A stretch of DNA of 64,000 nt from Mycolicibacterium peregrinum (GTDB lineage: Bacteria; Actinomycetota; Actinomycetes; Mycobacteriales; Mycobacteriaceae): assembly GCF_001665625.1 (NCBI RefSeq), contig NZ_LZSY01000044.1, positions 31,446-95,445 on the forward strand, in the 5' to 3' direction. The translations under genes were made by a program, and so were the position numbers. Positions 1-8,424 of the stretch are shown here, piece after piece. Under the pieces are notes generated by a model. That model was not told the origin of the DNA, did no database searches, and saw nothing but the letters and a program-made list of their open reading frames with translations. Positions within the stretch are counted from its first letter, which is position 1, and each line of letters opens with the position of its first letter.

Positions 1-1
1 C

Positions 2-406
2 GACGCCCAGGCCGGCGTCTATGCAGACGTTTGCGCCGAGTTGCGGGACGGCCGCAAGCGCAGTCACTGGATCTGGTTCGTCTTCCCCCAGCTGCGCGGG
101 CTCGGCCGGAGCTCGACGGCTGCCCACTACGGCATCGCGTCGGCCGAGGAGGCACGTGCGTACCTGGCCCACCCGACTCTGGGCTCGAGGCTTCGGGAAT
201 GCGCTCGGCTGGTTGCGCAGGTCGAGGGGCGCACCGCCGAGCAGATCTTCGGCCGGCCGGACTGCCTGAAGGTCCGCTCCTCCATGACGCTGTTCGCCGC
301 CGTTGCCGATCCGGCCGACCGCGCAGATTTCCAGGCCGTGCTCGACAAGTTCTACGACGGACTCGGTGATCCGAGGACTCTCGAAATGCTCAGTGCGGCT
401 GAATGA
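2..406 (+). CDS. DUF1810 family protein, 5' partial
   Basis: The reading frame is open from the window edge, so the true start lies upstream; the first codons read DAQAGVYADVCAELRDGRKR, typical of the N-terminal part of DUF1810 proteins. The conserved HWIWFVFPQ core follows, then a helical C-terminus. Biochemical function of the family is unknown; it is a small soluble, probably cytoplasmic protein of about 140-150 residues. A TTG at 41 could be called as a start but would cut the conserved N-terminal helix, so I treat the gene as truncated by the window. Its last 17 bases overlap the convergent glycosidase gene. In M. tuberculosis a DUF1810 gene (Rv1873, from memory) lies close to bfrA, as here. 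Family assignment is firm, function is not. Confidence 0.85.
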   Translation, partial: DAQAGVYADVCAELRDGRKRSHWIWFVFPQLRGLGRSSTAAHYGIASAEEARAYLAHPTLGSRLRECARLVAQVEGRTAEQIFGRPDCLKVRSSMTLFAAVADPADRADFQAVLDKFYDGLGDPRTLEMLSAAE

Positions 407-1691
407 TCAGCCAACCGTGCGGAGGAACCTCCGTCTGGCTCAGGTCGTCCTGGGGTGGTGCACCCGACCCCGCGATCACCCGACCCGATGCCACTCCGAG
501 GTCGGGCAGCGACAACAGCAGCGGTGCATCGCCGATGTTGAGCGCGACGATCAGCGATTCGGGACCGGCGGCGGTCCGGTAGACGTACTGCGTGTTGGTC
601 AGTAGCAACGGTGACGTGGTCGCGGTGTGCAGCCACGGATGCCGTCGCCGCAGCCCGATCAGATACTGATGCAGTCGCAGCGCATCGGAATCCTCTGGTG
701 CCGTGGTGAATTCCGGCCGCACGGCATCGTCGCCGCCGCGCCGCTCCTCCTTGACGCCGCGGTAGGCCGACTCGTCGCCGGCATAGATGCTCGGGGTTCC
801 TCCGACCGTCAGCAGCAACACCAGGGCATGTTCTAGGTGCGCGGCATTCTGCAACTGGCTGGCGATCCGGGTCACGTCATGATTGCCCACGAAGGTCAGC
901 GGTACGAACGTGCCGAGAAAGTCGTTGTGCCGCTTGAGTCCCCAGTCCAGTTCGTGGAAGTTGCCGTCGTTCAGGCTGCTCCAGATCGCCTTCCACAGTT
1001 CGTACTGGGTCACCGAGTCGAAGGTGGAGGCGTCGACGGTCGCGGCATAGTCACCGTGGATCACCTCACCGACGAACCAGGCGTCGGGGAACTCGCGGCG
1101 CACCGACGGCAGCACCTGCGCCCAGAACCGGTCGGGTACCGCGTACGCCGCGTCGAGGCGCCAACCGTCGGCGCCTCGGCTCAGCCAGTGCCGCAACACC
1201 GAGGCGGTGTGGTCGACCACCGCGGGCTCGTCGTGGTTGAGCGCGATCAGCTCGCCGTGGCCTTCGAACGTGTCAAAACCGTTGCCACGGCGGCGAAACC
1301 AACGGGACGCGGGGTGGTCGGGTCCGCCGTCGAGCGCCTGCCGGTACTGGGCGAATTCGGTGCCGACATGGTTGAACACCCCGTCGAGCAGGATGCGCAG
1401 CCCGCGCCCTCGGGCCTCGGCAACCAGGTGATCGAAGTCCTCGTCGTCACCCAGGCGCGGATCGATGCGGAAATGATCGGTGGTGTCGTAGCCGTGGGTG
1501 CGCGAGGAGAAGATCGGTCCGAGCGCGACGCCCGAGGCGCCGAGTTGCACGGCGTGATCCAGCCAGCCGACGATCCGGCGTAACCGGTGCTCGTCGGCCG
1601 ACGGCGGCGGGTCCGCGGGGAACGCACCGACGAAACCCAGGGGATAGATCTGCCACCAGATGGCATGTGCGATCCACGCGGGCTCAGCCAC
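390..1691 (-). CDS. GH13 alpha-amylase-family glycosidase
   Basis: A 433-residue (beta/alpha)8 enzyme of glycoside hydrolase family 13. All four family motifs are visible: region I DGVFNH (103-108), region II GWRLDAAYA (176-184) with nucleophile D180, region III GEV with acid/base E209, and region IV FVGNHD (267-272) with transition-state stabiliser D272. No signal peptide is seen, so it should act in the cytoplasm on alpha-glucosides or maltooligosaccharides, probably in glycogen/trehalose-related turnover. It is shorter than typical trehalose synthases or alpha-glucosidases and has only a short C-terminal beta domain. Exact specificity (alpha-glucosidase, cyclomaltodextrinase-like or amylase) cannot be read. 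Its start overlaps the upstream deaminase stop by 8 bp, so the two are translationally coupled. Confidence 0.88.
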   Translation of the reverse strand: MAEPAWIAHAIWWQIYPLGFVGAFPADPPPSADEHRLRRIVGWLDHAVQLGASGVALGPIFSSRTHGYDTTDHFRIDPRLGDDEDFDHLVAEARGRGLRILLDGVFNHVGTEFAQYRQALDGGPDHPASRWFRRRGNGFDTFEGHGELIALNHDEPAVVDHTASVLRHWLSRGADGWRLDAAYAVPDRFWAQVLPSVRREFPDAWFVGEVIHGDYAATVDASTFDSVTQYELWKAIWSSLNDGNFHELDWGLKRHNDFLGTFVPLTFVGNHDVTRIASQLQNAAHLEHALVLLLTVGGTPSIYAGDESAYRGVKEERRGGDDAVRPEFTTAPEDSDALRLHQYLIGLRRRHPWLHTATTSPLLLTNTQYVYRTAAGPESLIVALNIGDAPLLLSLPDLGVASGRVIAGSGAPPQDDLSQTEVPPHGWLIIQPH

Positions 1692-2163
1692 GAAACTTCG
1701 CCGCGTACAGGTCTTTCATGGTCTCGGCCAGTTCGGTGGCCGGCCCGTCCACGTCTACACCAGGAGCCACGGTGGTGATGGGCAGTGGTGCCACCGGTCC
1801 GGCCGGGACGCCCCATTCGGCGAGCCAGCCGCTCAGCTGGGCCGAGGACGTGGCGTAGACGATGCGGCCGAGACCGACCCAGGCGTGCGCCGCCGAGCAT
1901 ATCGGGCAGTGTTCGCCGGAGGTGTACACCGTGGCGCGGGCCCGGTCCTCGGGTTTCAGATGCTCGACGGCCCAGCGGGCGATGGCGAACTCAGGGTGCT
2001 GGGTGGCATCCCCGTCCTTGACCCGGTTGCGGTCGGCGAACACCGTCGTCCCTGCCTCGTCGACCAGGATCGAGCCGAAGGGCTCGTCGCCGTCCTCGAG
2101 TGCTTCACGGGCCAAATCGACACATTTGCGCAGCTGACCGAGGTCGTTCTCGCTGATGGCCAC
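1684..2163 (-). CDS. Nucleoside deaminase (CDA superfamily)
   Basis: A 159-residue zinc deaminase of the cytidine/guanine/tRNA-adenosine deaminase fold. The zinc site is seen as H56-P-E58 (the usual HAE with Pro in the middle; E58 is the proton shuttle) and the cysteine pair C86-P-I-C89. It hydrolytically deaminates a nucleobase or nucleoside; guanine deaminase-like or tRNA-type specificity cannot be separated by eye. The C-terminus ends in an aromatic/basic segment as in guanine deaminase-like members. It is the middle gene of a minus-strand run: TPR protein, 35 bp, deaminase, 8-bp overlap, glycosidase. The context gives no clear metabolic link. Confidence 0.85.
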   Translation of the reverse strand: MAISENDLGQLRKCVDLAREALEDGDEPFGSILVDEAGTTVFADRNRVKDGDATQHPEFAIARWAVEHLKPEDRARATVYTSGEHCPICSAAHAWVGLGRIVYATSSAQLSGWLAEWGVPAGPVAPLPITTVAPGVDVDGPATELAETMKDLYAAKFRG

Positions 2164-2198
2164 GAGGCGAGTTTACGCCGGTGCCGACCTCGGGCAGC

Positions 2199-3887
2199 TC
2201 ACGCGCCGCCACAGCAGGGATCTGCCACGTCGAGGCGGCAGGCGCAGGAGGCGCGCACGGCAACGTCGGCCCGTGCCCGCGCCAACTCCAGTTGTTGGCC
2301 GATGATGGCGGCCTCGGCGTCGCGGCCGAGCCGACGGAGGCACTCGTGGTAGCCGTGCAGGCTCCACACGTTGTTCGGATGGTGGCTGGACCGGCTGAGC
2401 GTCGGATCCAGGCCCAGGTCGGCGGCATAGACTCCGGCGGCCTCCTCGACGTGGCCCTGCTCGAGCAGCAGTGCGCCGTAGGCGTGCCTTGTTGGTTGCA
2501 TCCAGCCCCACGGTTCGTCGTAGGGCAGCGCGTCGTCGAGTTCGATGGCCCGGCGCAGATAGCCGAAGGCAGTGTCGTAATCGCCGTCGCGATAGGCGAT
2601 TTCGCCGTTGAGCATCTGTTCGGCGATGGCGAGGATGTCCAGGCTGGTGTTGTTGAACAGGTAGCGCGAGTCGGGAATGCGCGCGTAAGCCGCCACGAAG
2701 CTGTCTCGTTCCGCGCGGGCCTGCTCCACCTGCCCGGTCGCTGCGTAGGCGACGCCCCGGCCGTAGTGGATCGTCGCGGTGGTGGTGCAGTACAGCTCGG
2801 GATCGGCGGGAAGAGGTTCGGCGATCAGATCGTTCCAGCGGCCGAACCGCACCAGCACGTGCACCCGCAAGGGGACGAACGCCTCCAGCCAGTCGGCCAT
2901 CGGAGGTGAGGCGACCGAGAACACCTCGGGAGTCAGTTGGGCGGCCAGTTCCTCCGCCGCGTCCAGCGCGATCTGCGAACTGCCCTCGAACATGGCCGAA
3001 TACACCACGAAATGCAGGTCGTGGGCACGGTAGAGCGAATAGAAGTTGAGTGCACCTTCGCGTTCGACGAACTTGCGGTCGGCGTGTACCGCGGCGAGGT
3101 TGGCCGTCACCGAACTGCGGTAGTCGCCGCACAGCACGTCGATGTGGCTGGCCATGTGTTGCAGGTGTCCGGCATCGGGCACCAATCCACGCAACAGATC
3201 GGCGGCCGGCAGCGCGGCCTGTGGTGTCGTCGACATCTCCATCGCGTGGATGTAGAGGTGCAGCACCCCTGGGTGTTGCCGCCCGGCCGCGGTCGCCAGC
3301 GCGACGTCGAGGATCCGTTTGGCCTCCACCACACGAGATCCCGGGGCGGGCTCACCGGTGCGGCCGTCCCACAGTGCCCATGCGGTCACGTTCAGTAGGG
3401 CATCGGCGGCCAGGGTCTGCACATCGATGTCGTCGGGATGGGCCACGGCCATGGCTGCCATCGCATCGGCGTAGTCGGCGTGCCCGGCCGTCAGGGCTTC
3501 ATCGTCATCGGGGTCGGCGGTCGGAAATCGCTTCTGCAGCGCGGAGATCAGGTCGCGTTCCAGCGTCGATGCCCGGCCGGTCGCAGCGCGCTCGAGTTCG
3601 GCCCGGGCCCGGGTCAGCGACGTGCTCAGATCGGCGGGGTCGAATGCGTCCCAGGCCTTGTTGTAGTTGGGGCCGACGGCGTAGGCGATACCCCACCGGG
3701 CGAGGGCGAACTCGGGGTCGAGTTGCAGGGCACGCTCGAAGCACCGGATCGCCTCTTCGTGGTTGAAGGCGTACGACCAGACCATGCCGCGGTCGAACCA
3801 GACCTGGGCCGGTGGCGAAGGGGTGTCCGTCGGCCGGTGATAGGTCCCGAGCCGGTAATACGGTTCGGTCTGGGCGGGATCCGTCAC
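2199..3887 (-). CDS. TPR-repeat protein
   Basis: A protein of about 562 residues made of helical tetratricopeptide-like repeats; the first is clear near the N-terminus (FNHEEAIRCFERALQLDP), with further A/L-rich helical pairs and a last repeat before the C-terminus. No catalytic domain, signal peptide or membrane segment is seen, so it is likely a cytoplasmic scaffold or regulator. The end is odd: a cysteine-rich tail (SCACRLDVADPCCGGA) that could bind metal. Possible starts are ATG 3932, GTG 3917 and GTG 3887; I prefer 3887 because the longer versions would run into the KstR-like palindrome between this gene and the divergent thioesterase, and conserved sequence begins after it. It heads the run with the deaminase and glycosidase. 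Confidence 0.75.
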   Translation of the reverse strand: MTDPAQTEPYYRLGTYHRPTDTPSPPAQVWFDRGMVWSYAFNHEEAIRCFERALQLDPEFALARWGIAYAVGPNYNKAWDAFDPADLSTSLTRARAELERAATGRASTLERDLISALQKRFPTADPDDDEALTAGHADYADAMAAMAVAHPDDIDVQTLAADALLNVTAWALWDGRTGEPAPGSRVVEAKRILDVALATAAGRQHPGVLHLYIHAMEMSTTPQAALPAADLLRGLVPDAGHLQHMASHIDVLCGDYRSSVTANLAAVHADRKFVEREGALNFYSLYRAHDLHFVVYSAMFEGSSQIALDAAEELAAQLTPEVFSVASPPMADWLEAFVPLRVHVLVRFGRWNDLIAEPLPADPELYCTTTATIHYGRGVAYAATGQVEQARAERDSFVAAYARIPDSRYLFNNTSLDILAIAEQMLNGEIAYRDGDYDTAFGYLRRAIELDDALPYDEPWGWMQPTRHAYGALLLEQGHVEEAAGVYAADLGLDPTLSRSSHHPNNVWSLHGYHECLRRLGRDAEAAIIGQQLELARARADVAVRASCACRLDVADPCCGGA

Positions 3888-3924
3888 GAGGCTGACGCTA
3901 CCCGGGTGGCTCGACACCGGCGTG

Positions 3925-3938
3925 CCGAACATGTTCTA
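3925..3938. promoter_or_regulatory. KstR-like palindrome, one mismatch
   Basis: The bases read CCGAACATGTTCTA, matching TnnAACnnGTTnnA at every fixed position except the first T. It sits between the divergent TPR and thioesterase genes, 8 bp before the thioesterase ATG. The AAC/GTT half-sites with a 2-bp spacer fit KstR rather than LexA, whose half-sites are 4 bp apart. Function is inferred only from pattern and position. Confidence 0.4.
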
Positions 3939-3946
3939 GTGCTGGG

Positions 3947-4576
3947 ATGCCGGGTTACACGCACGTCGAAGGTCTCAGTTCCGCGGACGTGCAGCGTCTG
4001 CGGGAGGTGTGGTCACCGCTGGCCGACTCGGTGCGTGCGCTCATCGATGCCTCGATCCGCTCGGAGGTGGATGCCGAGGAGGTCGCCGCGGTACGGGCCG
4101 AGATCGACGACGCGACCGCGCGCCTGCAGGCCAAACAGATCGACGGTCCCTTCGGTGTGCGCTTCACGTCCGATGGTGACCGGATGCCGTGGGGCAACCC
4201 GGCGATCGGCATCCGCAACCCGATCGCCCCGCCGCTGGTGATGGTCAAGGAGCCCGACGGCGGGGTACGAACCGACTTTCACCTCGGCGCGCCCTATGAA
4301 GGGCCGCCTGGCCACGTGCACGGCGGCATGGTGGCGATGGTGCTCGATCATGTGCTGGGGGAGGTGGCTGCCAGCGACTCCGATCGTCCGCGATTCACCG
4401 GAACCCTGACCATCCGGTATCTGCGGGCCACCCCGTTGGGTGATCTGCACGCCGAGGGGCGGATCACCCGCACGGACGGCATCAAAGCGTTTGCCTCCGG
4501 CCATGTTTCCGATGCTGAAGGAATCACCGCCGAGGCCGAAGGAGTGTTCATCCTGCCGAAATGGGCGCGCAGCTAG
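3947..4576 (+). CDS. PaaI-type hotdog-fold thioesterase
   Basis: A 209-residue protein whose C-terminal half is a 4HBT/PaaI hotdog domain. The pattern GPPGHVHGGMVAMVLDHVLG is the typical active-site helix region, where a Gly-rich turn precedes the hotdog helix and the Asp/His polarise water for acyl-CoA thioester hydrolysis. The N-terminal 80 residues are helical and specific to mycobacterial members. Role: release of free acid from an acyl-CoA, probably in lipid or steroid side-chain metabolism, given the KstR-like palindrome just upstream. ATG at 3947 is the only sensible start. The stop shares a CTAG with the stop of the convergent FUSC gene (4-bp overlap). Substrate is unknown. Confidence 0.82.
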   Translation: MPGYTHVEGLSSADVQRLREVWSPLADSVRALIDASIRSEVDAEEVAAVRAEIDDATARLQAKQIDGPFGVRFTSDGDRMPWGNPAIGIRNPIAPPLVMVKEPDGGVRTDFHLGAPYEGPPGHVHGGMVAMVLDHVLGEVAASDSDRPRFTGTLTIRYLRATPLGDLHAEGRITRTDGIKAFASGHVSDAEGITAEAEGVFILPKWARS

Positions 4577-6594
4577 CGCGTATCACCCGCGGGTTCCACC
4601 CGGTCGATCGCGATCTCCTGCAGACTTCGGGTGATCGTGCTCAGTTCGCCGATCAGGATGCGCGCCGCACCGTTGTCGGCGGACAGCGTCGAAGCCACGT
4701 TGTGAACCCGTCGCAGTGCGGTGGACAGTTCGGCGGTGTCGAGGCTCCAGGGCACCGCGGGGCTCGGCGGCGCGCCGCGCAGTGCCTCGACGTAATCGTC
4801 CACCGCAGCGATGAACTCGCCGTGCAGGGCGGACGAAGGGTGCGTCGGCAGGCTGTTCTCCAGGGTGGTGCAGGCGCTGGTCACCGAATTCAGTGCGGTG
4901 CGGTAGGACCGCAGCCAACGCCGCAGGACCGGCGGCTCCAGGCTGGTGGCGCCCCACGCGGCCTCGAATGCGGCGCGGGCCCGGAAGGCCCGTTGCCAGG
5001 CCGCCGACAGGATCTCTGCCGGGTGGTCGATTTCGTGCACGAATGCCTTGATCACCAGTGCGGCGTAGTCGATCTCGGTCATCAGCAGTTCCCCGGCGCG
5101 TTGGCGTAACCGGATGAGGGCGTGGTCGGGCAGGGCCACGTGGGCCATCACGGCCAGGGCGCCGCCGATCATCACGGCGAACAGTCGGTCCGTGTTGCCC
5201 GACCACGGCGCGGACGCGCTCACGCCGACCGCGAACATGACGATCGCGCCCACGGCCGCGCCGACCGCGAGATAACCGAACTGCGCGACGCCGTAGGCCA
5301 GTCCGACGAAAACCAGCGCGCACACGGCCGAACCGATCGGCCCGGGCTGCCACACGAACGTGAGGATCGAGGCGACGATGATGCCGACGCCGAGGCCGGC
5401 CATGCGCCCGGCGCACCGGGTGTAGGTGTGCGCCGTTTCCGGCCGCAGTACCACCACGGCGGTCAGTGGCATCCAGTAGCCGTGCTCCAGCCCGCCGTAG
5501 CGGGCCGCAGCAACCGCCAGCGCGGTGGTCACCGACAGCCGGATGGCGTGGCGCAGGATCGGCGAGGTCCAGGTCAGGTGTGATCGGACCACGGCGGGCG
5601 CCGAGGCCAGCGAGCCGATCAGGTCGGGCCGGTGCAGCTGCCCGAATCTCAGCACCGCGGCCTCGCGCAGCTGTTCGCAGAAGCGTTGTGCCAGCGCCGC
5701 TTCTGGCCCGGTGACGGCGGCGGCTGCGGTGTGGACGCGGACCAGTGCGTGCTCGGCATCGCGGCGCGCGGTGTGTCCGTGGTCGGCGATCGCGTCGAGC
5801 AGCACCGCGGCGGCGGTCAGCAACTGGGGGAGTCCGCTGTCACCTGGGTTCTCGTCATCGGTGGAGGTGTCGCGGTCCGCGGTGGAACGCAACGAGGCGA
5901 GGGTGCCGGCGAGGCGCTCCGGGAGCCGATAGCCGCCGTGGTAGGCGCGTGGCCGTTGACTCACCTGGCTGTCGGCGAACACCTCGCGCAACCACGTGAG
6001 CGGGGCGTCGTCGACGGCCGCGGTGCAGTCGGCGGCGACGTTGCGAGCGTCACCGGCCAACGACTGGTACGCCCGGGTGAGTCCGTCGCGCTGGGCGCGC
6101 CAGCGTCGGGGCGGCCATACCGCGATGAGCGCGGCCTGGACCACTCCGGCGACGATGACCAGAACAGGTGCCAGCAGTGACTGGCCCAATGTCGGTGCGA
6201 CCGGCGGCGCCAGCACCAGCAGTGCGCTGGCCGCCGAGGCCACCAGCCCCGCGTTGGCTCCGAGTGACCACTGCATGCCCGCGGCGAAACACCACAGCGC
6301 AACCACCGCGATGAAGACGGGGCTGTACCCCCCGGCCAGGGTGCCCAGCAGTACTGCGATGGCCAGTTCGATCGAGCCGGTCACCACCAGCGGGACCCGG
6401 CCCCCGGGGCTGCGTTGCAGCGCGATGGCACTCGCGATCACGCCGCCGCCCAGCGTCCACATCGCTGTCGCGCCGGAACCCCACGCCAGGGCGACCCCAG
6501 TCACCGCCAGGACGCCGATCAGGCTTCGGGCCACCGCACCGGCGTCGGGGGTGTTGAGCCGGAGTGCGTCGGCTGCCTGTCCACCCGTGTGCAC
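4573..6594 (-). CDS. FUSC-family inner-membrane protein
   Basis: A protein of about 673 residues with two blocks of hydrophobic helices, one near the N-terminus and one in the second half, separated by a soluble region of about 180 residues and followed by a cytoplasmic tail. The second block carries the FUSC/ArAE signature (HGYWMPLTAVVVLRPE, then a GRMAGLGVG repeat start). Relatives include aromatic-acid efflux AaeB and plant aluminium-activated transporters, so it is probably an exporter of small organic anions or aromatics; the substrate is unknown. I choose the GTG at 6594 because an ATG at 6693 would overlap the divergent EthD gene's start at 6680 and adds sequence without family character. 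Confidence 0.8.
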   Translation of the reverse strand: MHTGGQAADALRLNTPDAGAVARSLIGVLAVTGVALAWGSGATAMWTLGGGVIASAIALQRSPGGRVPLVVTGSIELAIAVLLGTLAGGYSPVFIAVVALWCFAAGMQWSLGANAGLVASAASALLVLAPPVAPTLGQSLLAPVLVIVAGVVQAALIAVWPPRRWRAQRDGLTRAYQSLAGDARNVAADCTAAVDDAPLTWLREVFADSQVSQRPRAYHGGYRLPERLAGTLASLRSTADRDTSTDDENPGDSGLPQLLTAAAVLLDAIADHGHTARRDAEHALVRVHTAAAAVTGPEAALAQRFCEQLREAAVLRFGQLHRPDLIGSLASAPAVVRSHLTWTSPILRHAIRLSVTTALAVAAARYGGLEHGYWMPLTAVVVLRPETAHTYTRCAGRMAGLGVGIIVASILTFVWQPGPIGSAVCALVFVGLAYGVAQFGYLAVGAAVGAIVMFAVGVSASAPWSGNTDRLFAVMIGGALAVMAHVALPDHALIRLRQRAGELLMTEIDYAALVIKAFVHEIDHPAEILSAAWQRAFRARAAFEAAWGATSLEPPVLRRWLRSYRTALNSVTSACTTLENSLPTHPSSALHGEFIAAVDDYVEALRGAPPSPAVPWSLDTAELSTALRRVHNVASTLSADNGAARILIGELSTITRSLQEIAIDRVEPAGDTR

Positions 6595-6679
6595 CCCACC
6601 ATTCTCACTCGCGACGGGCTGCCGGTGGCACATCCGCCCGCGCGTGGCGCGGATCGGTCCGCCGGTAGGTTCTCCGTCT

Positions 6680-7420
6680 GTGGAGAAAGTCATCGTTCTG
6701 CTACGGGCCCCGCAATCGGATCAGCAGTGGTGTGAGCGGCTGCGAACTACCGTCGCCGGTCAGTTGCTGGCGCTCGGGTTGCCCGGCCTGACGATCAACG
6801 TCCGCGACGACGCAGTGCGGGATTCGTTGATGACACTGACCACGCTGGACCCTCCGGTGGTCGCGGTGGTCAGTCTGTGGGCCCGGCAGTATTACGGCGA
6901 GCAGATTTCTGAGGCGCTGGAAGTGCTTGCTGCCGAATGTGATTCACTCGCCGCCTACCTGGTGACCGAATCGGTCCCGATGCCTGCGCCGCCGACCGGG
7001 GTGGGTGAGCGCACCGACGGTCTGGCCAATATCGCGCTGCTGCGCCGGCCCGCCGACCTCGATCAGGCCACCTGGCTGCACCGCTGGCACGTCGACCACA
7101 CCGCGGTGGCCATCGAAACCCAGGACACCTTCGGCTACACCCAGAACACCGTCGTGCGTGCCCTCACCGAGGGCGCCCCGGCGATCGACGGCATCGTGGA
7201 GGAACTGTTCCGGCAGCAGGCCGTGTCGGATCTGCACGCGTTCTTCGGCGCCGCCGACGACGACGATCTGGCCGATCGGATGCGCCGCATGGTCGCCAGC
7301 ACCGATGCGTTCGGCGCCAGTAGCAACATCGACACCGTGCCGACCAGTCGGTACGTCTACTCCAGCCCGTTCGTCGGCTCACCGGACCCGGCCGACAAGA
7401 GTGGAACGTGTTCTAGTTAG
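6680..7420 (+). CDS. EthD-domain protein
   Basis: A 246-residue protein of ferredoxin-like alpha/beta folds. The central segment, with WLHRWHVDHTAVAIETQ followed by a Q-N-T-V strand, is the EthD motif (dimeric alpha-beta barrel). EthD proteins accompany oxidative degradation pathways but no enzymatic mechanism is established. The start is GTG at 6680; the frame is open further upstream but that part lies antisense over the FUSC gene and is not protein-like. It is followed at 37 bp by an enoyl-CoA hydratase, and its last codons contain the KstR-type palindrome that probably controls the hydratase. A role in lipid/steroid breakdown is inferred from this context. Confidence 0.75.
   Translation: MEKVIVLLRAPQSDQQWCERLRTTVAGQLLALGLPGLTINVRDDAVRDSLMTLTTLDPPVVAVVSLWARQYYGEQISEALEVLAAECDSLAAYLVTESVPMPAPPTGVGERTDGLANIALLRRPADLDQATWLHRWHVDHTAVAIETQDTFGYTQNTVVRALTEGAPAIDGIVEELFRQQAVSDLHAFFGAADDDDLADRMRRMVASTDAFGASSNIDTVPTSRYVYSSPFVGSPDPADKSGTCSS
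7402..7415. promoter_or_regulatory. KstR-type operator before enoyl-CoA hydratase
   Basis: TGGAACGTGTTCTA matches all eight fixed positions of the KstR box TnnAACnnGTTnnA. It lies inside the last codons of the EthD gene and 42 bp before the ATG of the enoyl-CoA hydratase, a suitable place to block its promoter. The family knowledge is that KstR, a TetR-type repressor released by cholesterol-derived CoA thioesters, controls steroid and lipid catabolic genes in mycobacteria. Confidence 0.75.
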
Positions 7421-7456
7421 GCTGCAGCGGCCACGGCGCGACGCGAGGAGACAGAG

Positions 7457-8212
7457 ATGACCCTGCTGATCGAGGACAACAACCGGGTCCGCACGCTGAC
7501 CCTCAACCGCCCCGACGCGCTCAATGCCTTCAACGAGGCGCTGTACGACGCGACGACCGTTGCCCTGCGTGCGGCGGCCGAGGATCCCGACGTCGCAGTG
7601 GTGCTGTTGACGGGCGCCGGCCGGGGATTCAGTGCGGGCAACGACCTCGTCGAGATGCAGGAGCGCATCACCAACCCGGAATCCACCCCGGGCGAGCACG
7701 GGTTCTACGGGATGCTCGAGGTTCTCGCGGATTTCCCGAAGCCGTTGATCTGTGCGGTGAACGGGGTAGGCGTGGGTATCGGCGCCACCATCCTCGGGTT
7801 CGCCGACCTCGTGTTCATGTCGTCGGCGGCGCGGCTGAAGTGCCCGTTCACCAGCCTGGGTGTGGCGCCCGAGGCGGCCTCCTCGTATCTGATGCCCCGA
7901 CTGCTCGGCAGGCAGAATGCCGCGTGGCTGCTGATGTCCTCGGAGTGGGTGAGCGCCACCGAGGCCCGCGAGATGGGTCTGGTGTGGAAGGTCTGCGAGC
8001 CCGACGCGCTGTTGACCGAGGCTCGGAAACACGCCGAAACCCTGTCGGCCAAGCCTATTTCGAGCCTGGTGGCCGTCAAGCAGGCCATGGTGGCTCCGAT
8101 CCGCGACCAGATCGCGGCGGCCGTGGAGCGCGAGAAGGCGTTGTTCGTCGAACTGGTGGGTGCGGCGGCCAACGTCGACGCGCTGGCTCAGTTCGCCGAC
8201 CGCAAGCGCTAG
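7457..8212 (+). CDS. Enoyl-CoA hydratase/isomerase (crotonase)
   Basis: A 251-residue crotonase-fold enzyme. The first oxyanion-hole segment is GAGRGFSAGNDL and the second is NGVGVGIGATIL, both in family positions; the region after them (VAPEAASSYLMPRLLG) holds the acidic residue used in hydration or isomerisation. It should act on an enoyl-CoA in beta-oxidation of fatty acids or steroid side chains. A good ribosome site GAGGAG precedes the ATG, and a perfect KstR-type box lies 42 bp upstream, which points to sterol or lipid substrates. The last 4 bases overlap the convergent bfd gene. Hydratase versus isomerase activity cannot be decided from sequence. Confidence 0.88.
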   Translation: MTLLIEDNNRVRTLTLNRPDALNAFNEALYDATTVALRAAAEDPDVAVVLLTGAGRGFSAGNDLVEMQERITNPESTPGEHGFYGMLEVLADFPKPLICAVNGVGVGIGATILGFADLVFMSSAARLKCPFTSLGVAPEAASSYLMPRLLGRQNAAWLLMSSEWVSATEAREMGLVWKVCEPDALLTEARKHAETLSAKPISSLVAVKQAMVAPIRDQIAAAVEREKALFVELVGAAANVDALAQFADRKR

Positions 8213-8424
8213 TGGGTGGCCCGTGACGGGCAACCGTTGAACTGGGTGGGGCACCCCTCGGCCGCCTGATGGGCGGCGATGATGGCGCGGATGGTGCGTC
8301 GGCACCGGCCGCAGTCTGCACCGGCGCCGCACGCCTCGGCCACCTCTTTCGAGGTGGTGGCGCCGGACTCGATGATCTCGTTGACGACCTGACTGGTCGC
8401 CCCGGTACACAGGCAGACGAACAT
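8209..8424 (-). CDS. bfd: Bacterioferritin-associated ferredoxin
   Basis: A 71-residue [2Fe-2S] protein with the Bfd fold. The cluster ligands are C4 and C6 (FVCLCTG) and C38 and C41 (DCGRC), exactly the spacing known for Bfd. It passes electrons to bacterioferritin to reduce the stored ferric core and release iron when the cell is starved. The start ATG at 8424 shares one base with the stop of the upstream 211-residue gene (TGATG), so the two are coupled. An iron box lies upstream of that gene, and bfrA lies divergently about 0.9 kb away, so the physiological partner is next door. An additional C-terminal pair of cysteines (C58, C65) is outside the usual motif. Confidence 0.93.
   Translation of the reverse strand: MFVCLCTGATSQVVNEIIESGATTSKEVAEACGAGADCGRCRRTIRAIIAAHQAAEGCPTQFNGCPSRATH

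Noticed and set aside
5996..6679. Extension of the EthD frame upstream of 6680
   Set aside because: It lies antisense over the FUSC gene and is a Ser/Thr/Ala/Pro-rich string with no similarity to EthD proteins; GTG 6680 gives the real start.
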